Positions 35,312 to 42,360 of a DNA stretch of 64,000 nucleotides are shown here, one piece after another. The position numbers and the translations under genes were made by a program. Numbering within the stretch: the first letter of the stretch is position 1; every line of letters begins with the position of its first letter. The notes below the pieces were generated by a model. The model saw only the letters and a program-made list of their open reading frames with translations. It ran no database searches and was not told the DNA's origin. The stretch is from CAIUGU01 sp040080215 (GTDB lineage: Bacteria; Pseudomonadota; Gammaproteobacteria; Steroidobacterales; Steroidobacteraceae). The stretch covers positions 1 to 64,000 of the forward strand of contig JBEBIT010000007.1 in the NCBI GenBank assembly GCA_040080215.1. The letters are read 5' to 3'.

Positions 35312-37189
35312 TCAGTCGAGGATCACCACGGCGGTCTGCGCCGTGAACTGATTGAGGCCACCGTCGTACTGGCCCGTCGCGGTAAGCCCCCTGAGCCGTG
35401 TCGAGCCGTTCAAGCGCAGCGTCAGGTCCGCGACGAATTCTGCGAAATCCGCATACATCCGGCTCGTACCCTGCGCGACAACCACGAAGCTGGTGCGCAC
35501 GCCTGTTGCAGGCACGATCCTCGGCGCCGCGGGCAGGGCAAGCAGATCCCTCACGAACGGACCGACGCGTAGCGTATGGCGCTGCCCGATGGCTGGATTG
35601 GCAAGGTCCAGCAGCAGACCCTCGCTGCCCAGACTGAGGAACGGTGCCGCCGTACCTGTCGTGCCCCAGCCGATGGCAAGGACGGAGCGCACCTCGGAGT
35701 AGTCAGCGACAGTACGTCCCGTGAAATCCGGAGGCGCGACGCCGAAAGGCGTCACGAAGCCGAAGACGCGCACGGGATGGCCCGCCACCAGGTTGCTCAA
35801 AGGCAGCTGGCCGGTTGCCACTTCATACGCATTCGGGTTCGCGTCCACTGCGCTGGTCAGGCCCGTACCGGTGAAGTTGAAGGCGCTGACTTCGCGACCG
35901 TCGATCGCACCCAGCTGCATCGTGAGCTGGCCGGGCACCGCTCCGGCTACCGTGCCGAGCAAGTGCGTGAGGTGCATGCGGACGCGTCCCTGGGTCGCGT
36001 CGAGGACGCGCTGGCCGTTCTCGGTCGCCACCGAGCCGAACGCCTGGATGCGCTGCCCCACTGACAACGCGTCGAGCCCAAGCGAGGCGGCTGGCAACCC
36101 GTCCTTGAACACGCGAGTCCCGGCGCCGATTCGCACCTTGATCGCGTCGCGGACAAACTGAGAGCCGTCCGTCGTGCTGCTCGGCGTGATGAGGGTGCCG
36201 CCACGGACGATCAGCTCATTGCCCGAGCGCGACAGTATGCTGCCGGTGACGACGTCCTGGGACAGGCCTGGAACACTGCTGCCTGCATGGACGACGGCGG
36301 CATCGAAGCGACGCTCCGCTGTGGTCAACGTACCGAAGGCGATGGTCGGCGTCCCCGTACCCGCCGCAACCAACGCAGCAAGCCCTGCCGCCCCAGTGTA
36401 TGACTGGCCGTTGATCTCGAACGCCGTCGTCGAATCGGTGTGAACGGTCACCTGGCCGAAGCGCGCCGTCGGGTGGTTGAAGGGCCTGACGTCCGCAACA
36501 TAGCTGCCCGCCCCCGTGTCGACGCTCACGAGCGGACCTCGCAGACGCAGCTCCTTCTCGTCCACCGGCGCAATCGATGCCACCAGCGCCGGCGTGGCTG
36601 TCACGGTAATGGGTGTCGTCCCGAGATTGACGCTGTTCGATGCAGTCAGGTCGAAGTCGAGCGTCAGCAATGCGGGGCGCCCCGGCGTCACGACGAGCCG
36701 GCCCCGGTTGTCGAGCACCACGCGCACATCCCGGACTCCGAGCACGGTGCCGCTGGCATCGACGGCGCGTGCAGCCTGGGGCTGGCCATTCAGTTCGACG
36801 CTGATGTCCGCATTCGTGTAGTCGAGCCGCATCGTCCCGCCTACGTAGGTGCCCACGGGCACCGTGGCTGCAGTCAGGAACTCGCTGAGATCCACGTACT
36901 GCGAGAAGTCGACGCGGGTGCTGACGGGCAACGCCTGCACAGTGGTCCCGTCTGCACGCTCAAGGGACAGAGAGAGGACGTCAACCGTGTAGCTGAGGAA
37001 ATCGCCATCGGCATCAGTCACGGCAACATACACGCTGCCGCAGCTCGCACCCGAGGCGCAGCTGGTCCCCACTCCGGGCACGCCACTGGAGGCCGTACCA
37101 GACGACCCCTCTCCCCCGCCGCAGGCAGCAAGCGCCAGCGTAGCTAGCGCGCCGGTGATGGCGGCTCTGAATGACATAATGGATCGCAT
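35312..37189 (-). CDS. large lipoprotein, DUF4382/DUF5666-like
   Basis: A 625-residue exported lipoprotein with lipobox LALAACG followed by a Gly/Ser-rich linker. The first third (YVAVTDADGDFLSYTVDVLSLSLERADG) resembles DUF4382. The rest consists of repeated OB-like beta units (LRGPLVSVDTGAGSYVADV, then VDGSQFVRDAIKVRIGAGTRV-like) of the DUF5666 type. The function is unknown; surface ligand binding is plausible. Cysteines are confined to the lipobox and a Cys-rich segment near residues 44-50. Its own terminator follows. Confidence 0.75.
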   Translation of the reverse strand: MRSIMSFRAAITGALATLALAACGGGEGSSGTASSGVPGVGTSCASGASCGSVYVAVTDADGDFLSYTVDVLSLSLERADGTTVQALPVSTRVDFSQYVDLSEFLTAATVPVGTYVGGTMRLDYTNADISVELNGQPQAARAVDASGTVLGVRDVRVVLDNRGRLVVTPGRPALLTLDFDLTASNSVNLGTTPITVTATPALVASIAPVDEKELRLRGPLVSVDTGAGSYVADVRPFNHPTARFGQVTVHTDSTTAFEINGQSYTGAAGLAALVAAGTGTPTIAFGTLTTAERRFDAAVVHAGSSVPGLSQDVVTGSILSRSGNELIVRGGTLITPSSTTDGSQFVRDAIKVRIGAGTRVFKDGLPAASLGLDALSVGQRIQAFGSVATENGQRVLDATQGRVRMHLTHLLGTVAGAVPGQLTMQLGAIDGREVSAFNFTGTGLTSAVDANPNAYEVATGQLPLSNLVAGHPVRVFGFVTPFGVAPPDFTGRTVADYSEVRSVLAIGWGTTGTAAPFLSLGSEGLLLDLANPAIGQRHTLRVGPFVRDLLALPAAPRIVPATGVRTSFVVVAQGTSRMYADFAEFVADLTLRLNGSTRLRGLTATGQYDGGLNQFTAQTAVVILD

Positions 37190-37271
37190 TGGACCTCCCG
37201 CTCAGAAATGACTCTTCGGGGAGAACAACGCACCGGCCATCGGTCGGTTGACCGGCCGGGGAGATCAGGCG

Positions 37272-37877
37272 TCAGCGTCGACGGCGACGCCAGACCTGCA
37301 GCAGGACGAATCCCGCGGCCATTCCGCCCAGATGAGCGAAATGCGCGACGCCCTGTTGGGTCCCGGTCACGCCGAGCACCAGCTCAAGCACGCCGTAGAG
37401 CGTGACGAACAACCACGCCGGCATCGGAATCGGAGGAAACAGCAGCATCAGCTTCCGGTGCGGATAGGCCATGCCGAATGCGAGCAGCAGCCCGAACACG
37501 CCGCCTGAAGCGCCCACGGTCGGGAAAGGATCGCCCCCCATCCACTGCATGACCAGCAGCTGTGCCACCGCCGCACCGATGACGCAGACAAAGTAATAGG
37601 CGACATACCGGCTCGCGCCGAGCAGCCGCTCGATCTCGGAGCCAAACATGTAGAGCGCAAACATGTTGAAGAAGATGTGCGTGAGACTACCGTGCATGAA
37701 CCCGTATGTGACGAGCTGCCAGATCTGGAACGTCGGTGCGCCCATGAACAGCCCCGAACCGAAGGGCCACAGCGCAAAGCTCAGCATCATCTGGCTGCCA
37801 GTGACGTTCTGCAGAACGTAGACCAGGATATTCGCGATGATCAGGAGCCGCGTAACGGGGGCGAGTTGCTGGAACAT
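37272..37877 (-). CDS. rhomboid family intramembrane serine protease
   Basis: A 201-residue membrane protease with six hydrophobic helices. The catalytic Ser124 is in VGASGGVFG and the His182 partner in HFAHLGGMAAG. HGSLTHIFFNMFALYMFG supplies the conserved loop/TM2 motif. The length is typical of the compact GlpG-like form without a cytosolic domain. The tail is a run of arginines. The substrate is unknown. Confidence 0.93.
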   Translation of the reverse strand: MFQQLAPVTRLLIIANILVYVLQNVTGSQMMLSFALWPFGSGLFMGAPTFQIWQLVTYGFMHGSLTHIFFNMFALYMFGSEIERLLGASRYVAYYFVCVIGAAVAQLLVMQWMGGDPFPTVGASGGVFGLLLAFGMAYPHRKLMLLFPPIPMPAWLFVTLYGVLELVLGVTGTQQGVAHFAHLGGMAAGFVLLQVWRRRRR

Positions 37878-37995
37878 GGGTGCTGGAGACGGCGATACCG
37901 GAACGATATCGTGGAGTTTACGTGGTTCGCGTGGACCCGTCGCAACTGCCGGTCACGTCCCGGCTTGGGATCCCGCAAGGAACGTGGATTGACTT

Positions 37996-38634
37996 CTACC
38001 AGCGCAGGATGCGGCCGCCAATGGCGGCGGATACGGAGGTCACGATGGCCACCGCCAGCGTGTACCAGACGGCAACGAACAAGGGACTGTCGTCATCACA
38101 ATGCAGCGCGTAGAACGTGGCCGCAATTCCAGCTGCGACGAGTCCGCACAGCGCCCCCGCCAATCGCGGGCGTACCGGCGCGCCGCGCTTCATGGCCAGC
38201 ATCAGCGCCGCTGCGGACGGCACGGACAGCAGAGGAATCGCGGCGAGACAAAGATAGGCATTGGAACCCACCAGGCTGTCCCACCAGCGATCCGCCGGCA
38301 ATGACATCAATTCCAGCACGACGGCAAGCAGGATCAGCAACGGGGCTGCGCCCAGCGCGCGACGTGGCAGCGAATCGCCATCGACGGGACTTGCCATTCG
38401 CACCAGCAACGGCGCTGCCGAGAAGACGATTGCCAGCGTCACGACGAACTTGAACGGAAAACGGATCGTGCCGACTGCAGTACCGATATCGGGCCGCCAG
38501 CCCATGGAGAGCAGGAACACGCCGGCAGTGACCACTGCACCGGCCACGGCCGATCCATAGAAGCGTCGCCGGAGCGAGTCGCTGCCTGCACCGGCATCGA
38601 CGGAGAGCGCTGCGATCAGGTCGGTTGTCTTCAT
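37996..38634 (-). CDS. nrsF: NrsF-type anti-sigma factor (DUF1109)
   Basis: A 212-residue protein with six predicted TM helices. The C-terminal RGAPVRPRLAGALCGL and FYALHCDDDSPLFVAVWY segments are hallmarks of NrsF. Two conserved Cys (in ALCG and HCDDDS) are thought to sense copper or oxidants in this family. It starts 4 bp after the sigma stop, so the pair is coupled. It should hold the sigma factor inactive at the membrane until metal stress. The ATG at 38634 is used; an earlier frame overlaps the sigma gene. Confidence 0.87.
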   Translation of the reverse strand: MKTTDLIAALSVDAGAGSDSLRRRFYGSAVAGAVVTAGVFLLSMGWRPDIGTAVGTIRFPFKFVVTLAIVFSAAPLLVRMASPVDGDSLPRRALGAAPLLILLAVVLELMSLPADRWWDSLVGSNAYLCLAAIPLLSVPSAAALMLAMKRGAPVRPRLAGALCGLVAAGIAATFYALHCDDDSPLFVAVWYTLAVAIVTSVSAAIGGRILRW

Positions 38635-38638
38635 GCTG

Positions 38639-39223
38639 TCACGCGCCACGGTAGCGTTCAGCCAGCAGCTTCAGGCTGCGATGCAGGCTCACGCGCACGG
38701 CGACCTCGGTCATGCCGAGCTTCTCTGCCACCGCGCGCACGGGCTTGCCGTCGATGGAAATCGAGCGGACAATTTCCTGTTGCCTCTCGTTCAGCGAGCC
38801 CAACATGCTCTCGGTATCGTGATGCGCGGAGCCTTCGTTCGCTGCCCCGTCCGCCAGCGTGTCGGCAAGTTCGTCGATCTGGATATCGGTGCTGCGGCCT
38901 CGCCTCCTCAACGAGTCGACCAGCTTGTAGCGTGCAATAGCGGTCACCCACGGGCCCAGCGATCGCGTCTGATCCCACGTTCCGCGCTTCAAGTGGATGG
39001 CCAGCAAAGTTTCCTGCACGACGTCCTCGATTTCCGCATTCCCGAGCCCGACTCGCTCGAACCCGCGCCTGGCCAGGCTGCGCAAGGCGGGGGTCAGGGA
39101 GGTGAGCAGCTGCCGGTACGCCTGGCTGTCGCCTTCGATGGCCGCCAGCATCAGCTGCGTCCATTCGAGTTCCCTCGCGGCCTGCGCAGGGTTCCCCGTC
39201 TGTTCTTCGTTCCCTGAAGCCAT
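38639..39223 (-). CDS. sigF: ECF RNA polymerase sigma factor (SigF-like)
   Basis: A 194-residue group 4 sigma factor. Region 2 contains EIEDVVQETLLAIHLKRGTWD and PWVTAIARYKLVDSLRRRGR. Region 4 contains LNERQQEIVRSISIDGKPVRAVAEKLGMTEVAV. Gene order (sigma, NrsF, opposite a bufferin operon) matches the Caulobacter SigF arrangement. The N-terminal 24 residues are not conserved, and Met25 (39151) is a possible alternative start. Likely targets are its own operon and bufA. Confidence 0.87.
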   Translation of the reverse strand: MASGNEEQTGNPAQAARELEWTQLMLAAIEGDSQAYRQLLTSLTPALRSLARRGFERVGLGNAEIEDVVQETLLAIHLKRGTWDQTRSLGPWVTAIARYKLVDSLRRRGRSTDIQIDELADTLADGAANEGSAHHDTESMLGSLNERQQEIVRSISIDGKPVRAVAEKLGMTEVAVRVSLHRSLKLLAERYRGA

Positions 39224-39379
39224 ATTGTTACAAATTCATTGCGACGGGCGCAGAATTGCGCTCCGGAGCGTTCCCGGAGAACAATTCTTTGCGTTCGATG
39301 TAACAAGAGCAGGATGGCATGCGACGTGGTCATCATAGGCCAATCCCGCCGGCCTGTAACACCAGAGGAGATTTTCACC
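39224..39379. promoter_or_regulatory. divergent sigma/bufferin promoter region
   Basis: On the plus strand TGTAAC (39299-39304) is followed after 17 bases by CGAC (39322-39325), fitting a SigF-type ECF promoter for bufA. On the minus strand a second TGTAAC about ten bases before the sigma ATG is followed after 17 bases by CGA. The sigma factor may therefore control itself as well. A third TGTAAC (39355-39360) has no matching -10. Confidence 0.55.
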
Positions 39380-39691
39380 ATGCTGAACCGCCGCTCGATC
39401 AATCTCGCCCTTATCGGCTCGCTCGCCACCGCGATCGCATCCATCGGAACTGTCACCACGGCCCACGCGGCCGATGCTGCCGCCAACCAGGACAAGTGCT
39501 TTGGCGTCGCCCTGAAAGGCAAGAACGACTGCAAGGCGGGTGAAGGCACCACTTGTGCAGGCACTGCCAAGGCTGACTACCAGGGCAACGCCTGGAAGCT
39601 GGTTCCGAAAGGTACGTGCACGACGATGGAACTCCCGGGCGGCCGCAAGGGTTCGCTGACTGAACTCGCCCGCGACGTACCGAAGGCCTGA
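39380..39691 (+). CDS. bufA: bufferin precursor (DUF2282), copper-binding RiPP
   Basis: A 103-residue precursor peptide. A Sec signal peptide (cleavage after AHA, near residue 30) precedes a core with four cysteines (40, 51, 59, 80) in the family pattern KCFGVA, NDCKAG, TTCAGTAK, KGTCTT. MNIO enzymes convert such cysteines to copper-chelating heterocycles, after which the product is exported to buffer copper in the periplasm. The ATG has AGAGGAG upstream. The frame extends further 5' but without family character. It is first of four genes. Confidence 0.9.
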   Translation: MLNRRSINLALIGSLATAIASIGTVTTAHAADAAANQDKCFGVALKGKNDCKAGEGTTCAGTAKADYQGNAWKLVPKGTCTTMELPGGRKGSLTELARDVPKA

Positions 39692-39820
39692 ACCAGACTG
39701 GCAGCGATTCCCGCGCGCACCGCGTCGCACGGGAGTCGCTGCCGCTTCTGCAGCTTCCCCGCCCATCCCCCCTTGTCTGGAATCCAGAAGACCGTGCGCA
39801 GTGCGAACTCGACGGCACGA

Positions 39821-40684
39821 ATGCAATCGGGAGTCAGCCTCAAGGCGCAGCACTACCGCATGGTCCTCGATTCTCGGCCAGCGGCAGGCTTCTTCGAGGT
39901 CCATGCCGAGAATTTCATGGGGGCCGGCGGGCCACCGCACCGGTATCTCGAAGCGATCAGGGGCCACTATCCGCTGTCGATCCATGGCGTAGGCCTCAAC
40001 ATCGGTGGCAGCCAGCCGCTCGACCGCAGCCATCTGCAGCGGCTCAAGGACTTGCTGGATCGCTACCAGCCCGAACTCTTCTCCGAACACCTCGCGTGGT
40101 CGTCTCACGGAGGCCTGTTTCTCAATGACTTGCTGCCGCTGCCGTACACCCGGTCCACGCTGGAACTCGTCTGCAACCACATCGACGAGACGCAGGCCTT
40201 CCTTGGCCGCCGGATGCTCCTCGAAAACCCGTCTACCTACGTAACCTTTGCCGAAAGCACGCTGACGGAGGAAGAGTTCATTGGTGAAATCGCCAAGAGG
40301 ACCGGTTGCGGGCTGCTGCTCGACATCAACAACGCCTACGTGTCATCGGTGAACCAGCGGCGCGAGCCGACGCAGTATCTGGATCGGTACCCATTGGAGC
40401 ATGTCGAGCAGTTCCATCTCGCCGGCTTTGCAGAGACTCGCGATCCAGATGGCGAACGCCTGCTCATCGACACCCATGGCGACCAGGTCCACGTGGACGT
40501 CTGGCAGTTGTACGCCGGTGTCGTGTCTCGCGCGCCAGCCGCACCGACGCTGATCGAGTGGGATAACGATGTTCCCGAGTGGCCCACGTTGATTGCCGAG
40601 GCCCGGAAGGCGGACGCAATCATTGCGTCGGTTCAGAGCCCCCCCGGCGCAGCGGAGCCCGCTCGCGCAGGCGGAGCACGCTGA
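39821..40684 (+). CDS. bufB: DUF692 / MNIO family oxidative peptide-modifying enzyme
   Basis: A 287-residue TIM-barrel enzyme that uses a multi-iron centre to modify cysteine residues of the precursor. Visible signatures are EVHAENFMGAGG, LSIHGVGLNIGG, LLENPSTY, GLLLDINNAYV and FHLAGF, with metal ligands spread over these His, Asn, Asp and Glu. The start is unclear: ATG 39821 is chosen because it directly precedes the barrel. GTG 39794 and TTG 39773 are in frame. It lies 4 bases before the bufC ATG window. Confidence 0.9.
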   Translation: MQSGVSLKAQHYRMVLDSRPAAGFFEVHAENFMGAGGPPHRYLEAIRGHYPLSIHGVGLNIGGSQPLDRSHLQRLKDLLDRYQPELFSEHLAWSSHGGLFLNDLLPLPYTRSTLELVCNHIDETQAFLGRRMLLENPSTYVTFAESTLTEEEFIGEIAKRTGCGLLLDINNAYVSSVNQRREPTQYLDRYPLEHVEQFHLAGFAETRDPDGERLLIDTHGDQVHVDVWQLYAGVVSRAPAAPTLIEWDNDVPEWPTLIAEARKADAIIASVQSPPGAAEPARAGGAR

Positions 40685-40685
40685 C

Positions 40686-41435
40686 ATGGAAGCACGTTTC
40701 GCTGCAGCAGTGCTTGATCGAGACGCGCCAATGCCCGCCTCCATCGCGGATTGCTCGGCACCTCGAGCAGAGCGGGCGTTCGAGGTGTACCGCAACAACT
40801 ATCGCGTCAACCTCCAGGAAGCGTTGCGAGTCACATACCCGGTCACTGCCCGGCTGGTCGGCGACGAATTCTTCGCTGCGATGATCAATGTCTTCGTCAC
40901 CGCCCATCCGCCACGGTCGCCCGTCCTGATCGAGTATGGAGGCGAGCTACCGGGCTTCATCAGCCAGTTTGAACCCGCGGCAACGGTCCCCTATCTGGCC
41001 GATGTCGCGAGACTCGAAGCCGCATGGAACGACGCCTACCACGCACCCGAAAGCGGATGCCTTCTGCCCGCCGCGCTGGCGGGTCTGACTGCCGAATCGC
41101 TTGCTCTCACAGGCGCAGTCCTGCATCCATCCGTCCAGCTTGTGCGCTCATCTTTTCCAGTGGCGTCGATCTGGGAATCGCACCGATCGCCCTCACAAGG
41201 CACGGCCCTCTCCTGGGTAGCGGAAGATGCACTGGTGTGGCGCCCTGATTCGGAAGTCCTGGTCCTCGCCCTGAAGCCGGGTTACGCAGCTTTTGTCATG
41301 GCGCTGCAGGAAGGCTTGTGTGTTGCAGATGCGGCAGGCACCGTGTCTCAGGATATCGGCGGCTTCGATGCGGGTGACGCGTTGGTGTCACTCCTTTCCT
41401 GGGGCGCCATCGCGTCACTCACTACCACTGACTGA
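40686..41435 (+). CDS. bufC: DUF2063 partner protein of the MNIO enzyme
   Basis: A 249-residue protein. The N-terminal helical part contains AFEVYRNNYRVNLQEAL and YPVTARLVGDEFF, the DUF2063 signature; the C-terminal part is a mixed domain. In bufferin systems BufC delivers the precursor to BufB. The ATG lies 1 bp after the bufB stop. The upstream frame (from 40593) lies inside bufB and is discarded. Confidence 0.88.
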   Translation: MEARFAAAVLDRDAPMPASIADCSAPRAERAFEVYRNNYRVNLQEALRVTYPVTARLVGDEFFAAMINVFVTAHPPRSPVLIEYGGELPGFISQFEPAATVPYLADVARLEAAWNDAYHAPESGCLLPAALAGLTAESLALTGAVLHPSVQLVRSSFPVASIWESHRSPSQGTALSWVAEDALVWRPDSEVLVLALKPGYAAFVMALQEGLCVADAAGTVSQDIGGFDAGDALVSLLSWGAIASLTTTD

Positions 41436-41457
41436 ATTGGCCACGGAATCCTGACCG

Positions 41458-41955
41458 ATGCACACCTCGACTTCGATCCAAGGCGCCGCCCCGACAAAGG
41501 GAATCGTGTCGCTCGTGACATCGGCAAGCGGACTGCTCAGCCGCATTCCACTCTCCATCCCCCAGCTGGCGCTGCGCATTGCGCTCGCGGTGCCGTTCTA
41601 TCGTTCCGGACTGACCAAATGGGATGGCTGGTTCCACCTGTCCGATAGCGCTGTCTATCTGTTTACGCAGGAATTCCAGTTGCACCTGTTTGGCAACAGC
41701 ATTCCGTACCCTGCGCCGAACGTCGTCGCGCTGTTGTCAGGCATCGCGGAAATCACACTTCCGGTCTTGCTGGTGCTGGGTCTTGCGACCCGCTTCGCGG
41801 CGCTTGGCCTGTTGTTCATGACGCTCATCATCCAGCTGACCATTCCGGACGGGTGGGCCAACTTCCACCTGCCATGGGCAGCAATGGCACTCGCGCTGGT
41901 GGTGCATGGCCCGGGAAGGCTGTCCCTCGATCATCTGCTGGCGAAGCGCGGCTAA
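41458..41955 (+). CDS. DoxX family membrane protein
   Basis: A 165-residue membrane protein with four hydrophobic helices and the DoxX pattern LALRIALAVPFYRSGLTKWDGW near TM1. The last gene of many bufferin operons is a DoxX. It may handle quinone or redox steps linked to the modification or export. 22 bp downstream of bufC. Confidence 0.85.
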   Translation: MHTSTSIQGAAPTKGIVSLVTSASGLLSRIPLSIPQLALRIALAVPFYRSGLTKWDGWFHLSDSAVYLFTQEFQLHLFGNSIPYPAPNVVALLSGIAEITLPVLLVLGLATRFAALGLLFMTLIIQLTIPDGWANFHLPWAAMALALVVHGPGRLSLDHLLAKRG

Positions 41956-42148
41956 GTCGACCCACAGAGAACGCGAGGTGGATCCGGTAGCTAGCTCCAC
42001 CTCGCGCGAATCTGGTTGCGACTTCACAATCGGCTTCTACTCCCCCACAAAATTCCCACACTTCTTGATGTTCCGTGGATTGAGGTTGACAGGCCCGACT
42101 TCCATGATGATTCCCGACGGGTTCACTACCGCACGGGAGATACGCATC

Positions 42149-42250
42149 ATGATCACGCTGCTCGCAACTGCTTTCCTCATCGTGAGCTTTGCTTTGCTGC
42201 TGGCAATCGGCATCGATACCTCGCAGCACATGGACACCAGACCGCTGTGA
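42149..42250 (+). CDS. 33-residue membrane miniprotein
   Basis: A single hydrophobic helix (LLATAFLIVSFALLLAIGI) with a short polar tail ending TRPL. GGGAG lies nine bases before the ATG. It is about 190 bp after doxX on the same strand and 18 bp before a perfect inverted repeat. Coding is supported by the ribosome-binding site and an amphipathic/hydrophobic pattern only. It could be a small subunit of the bufferin membrane complex. Confidence 0.45.
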   Translation: MITLLATAFLIVSFALLLAIGIDTSQHMDTRPL

Positions 42251-42267
42251 ACACGGCGCCAACCCAT

Positions 42268-42305
42268 CGAAGTGGAGCGGCAGGTCGAACGGCCGCTCCA
42301 CTTCG
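42268..42305. terminator. perfect 13-bp inverted repeat between convergent genes
   Basis: CGAAGTGGAGCGG and its exact complement are separated by 12 bases. No T tract follows on either strand, so it is not a classic terminator. Its position between the miniprotein and the end of the acylase gene suggests a bidirectional RNA stabiliser or Rho-assisted stop. Confidence 0.5.
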
Positions 42306-42360
42306 CCTGGATTCGATGCGAGCCAGATACAGGCCCGTCGATCCTGCAGCGGGCCGTGCG

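Noticed and set aside
39355..39360. Third TGTAAC next to the bufA ribosome-binding site
   Set aside because: No CGA-type -10 at 17 bases; a start there would lie past the bufA ATG.
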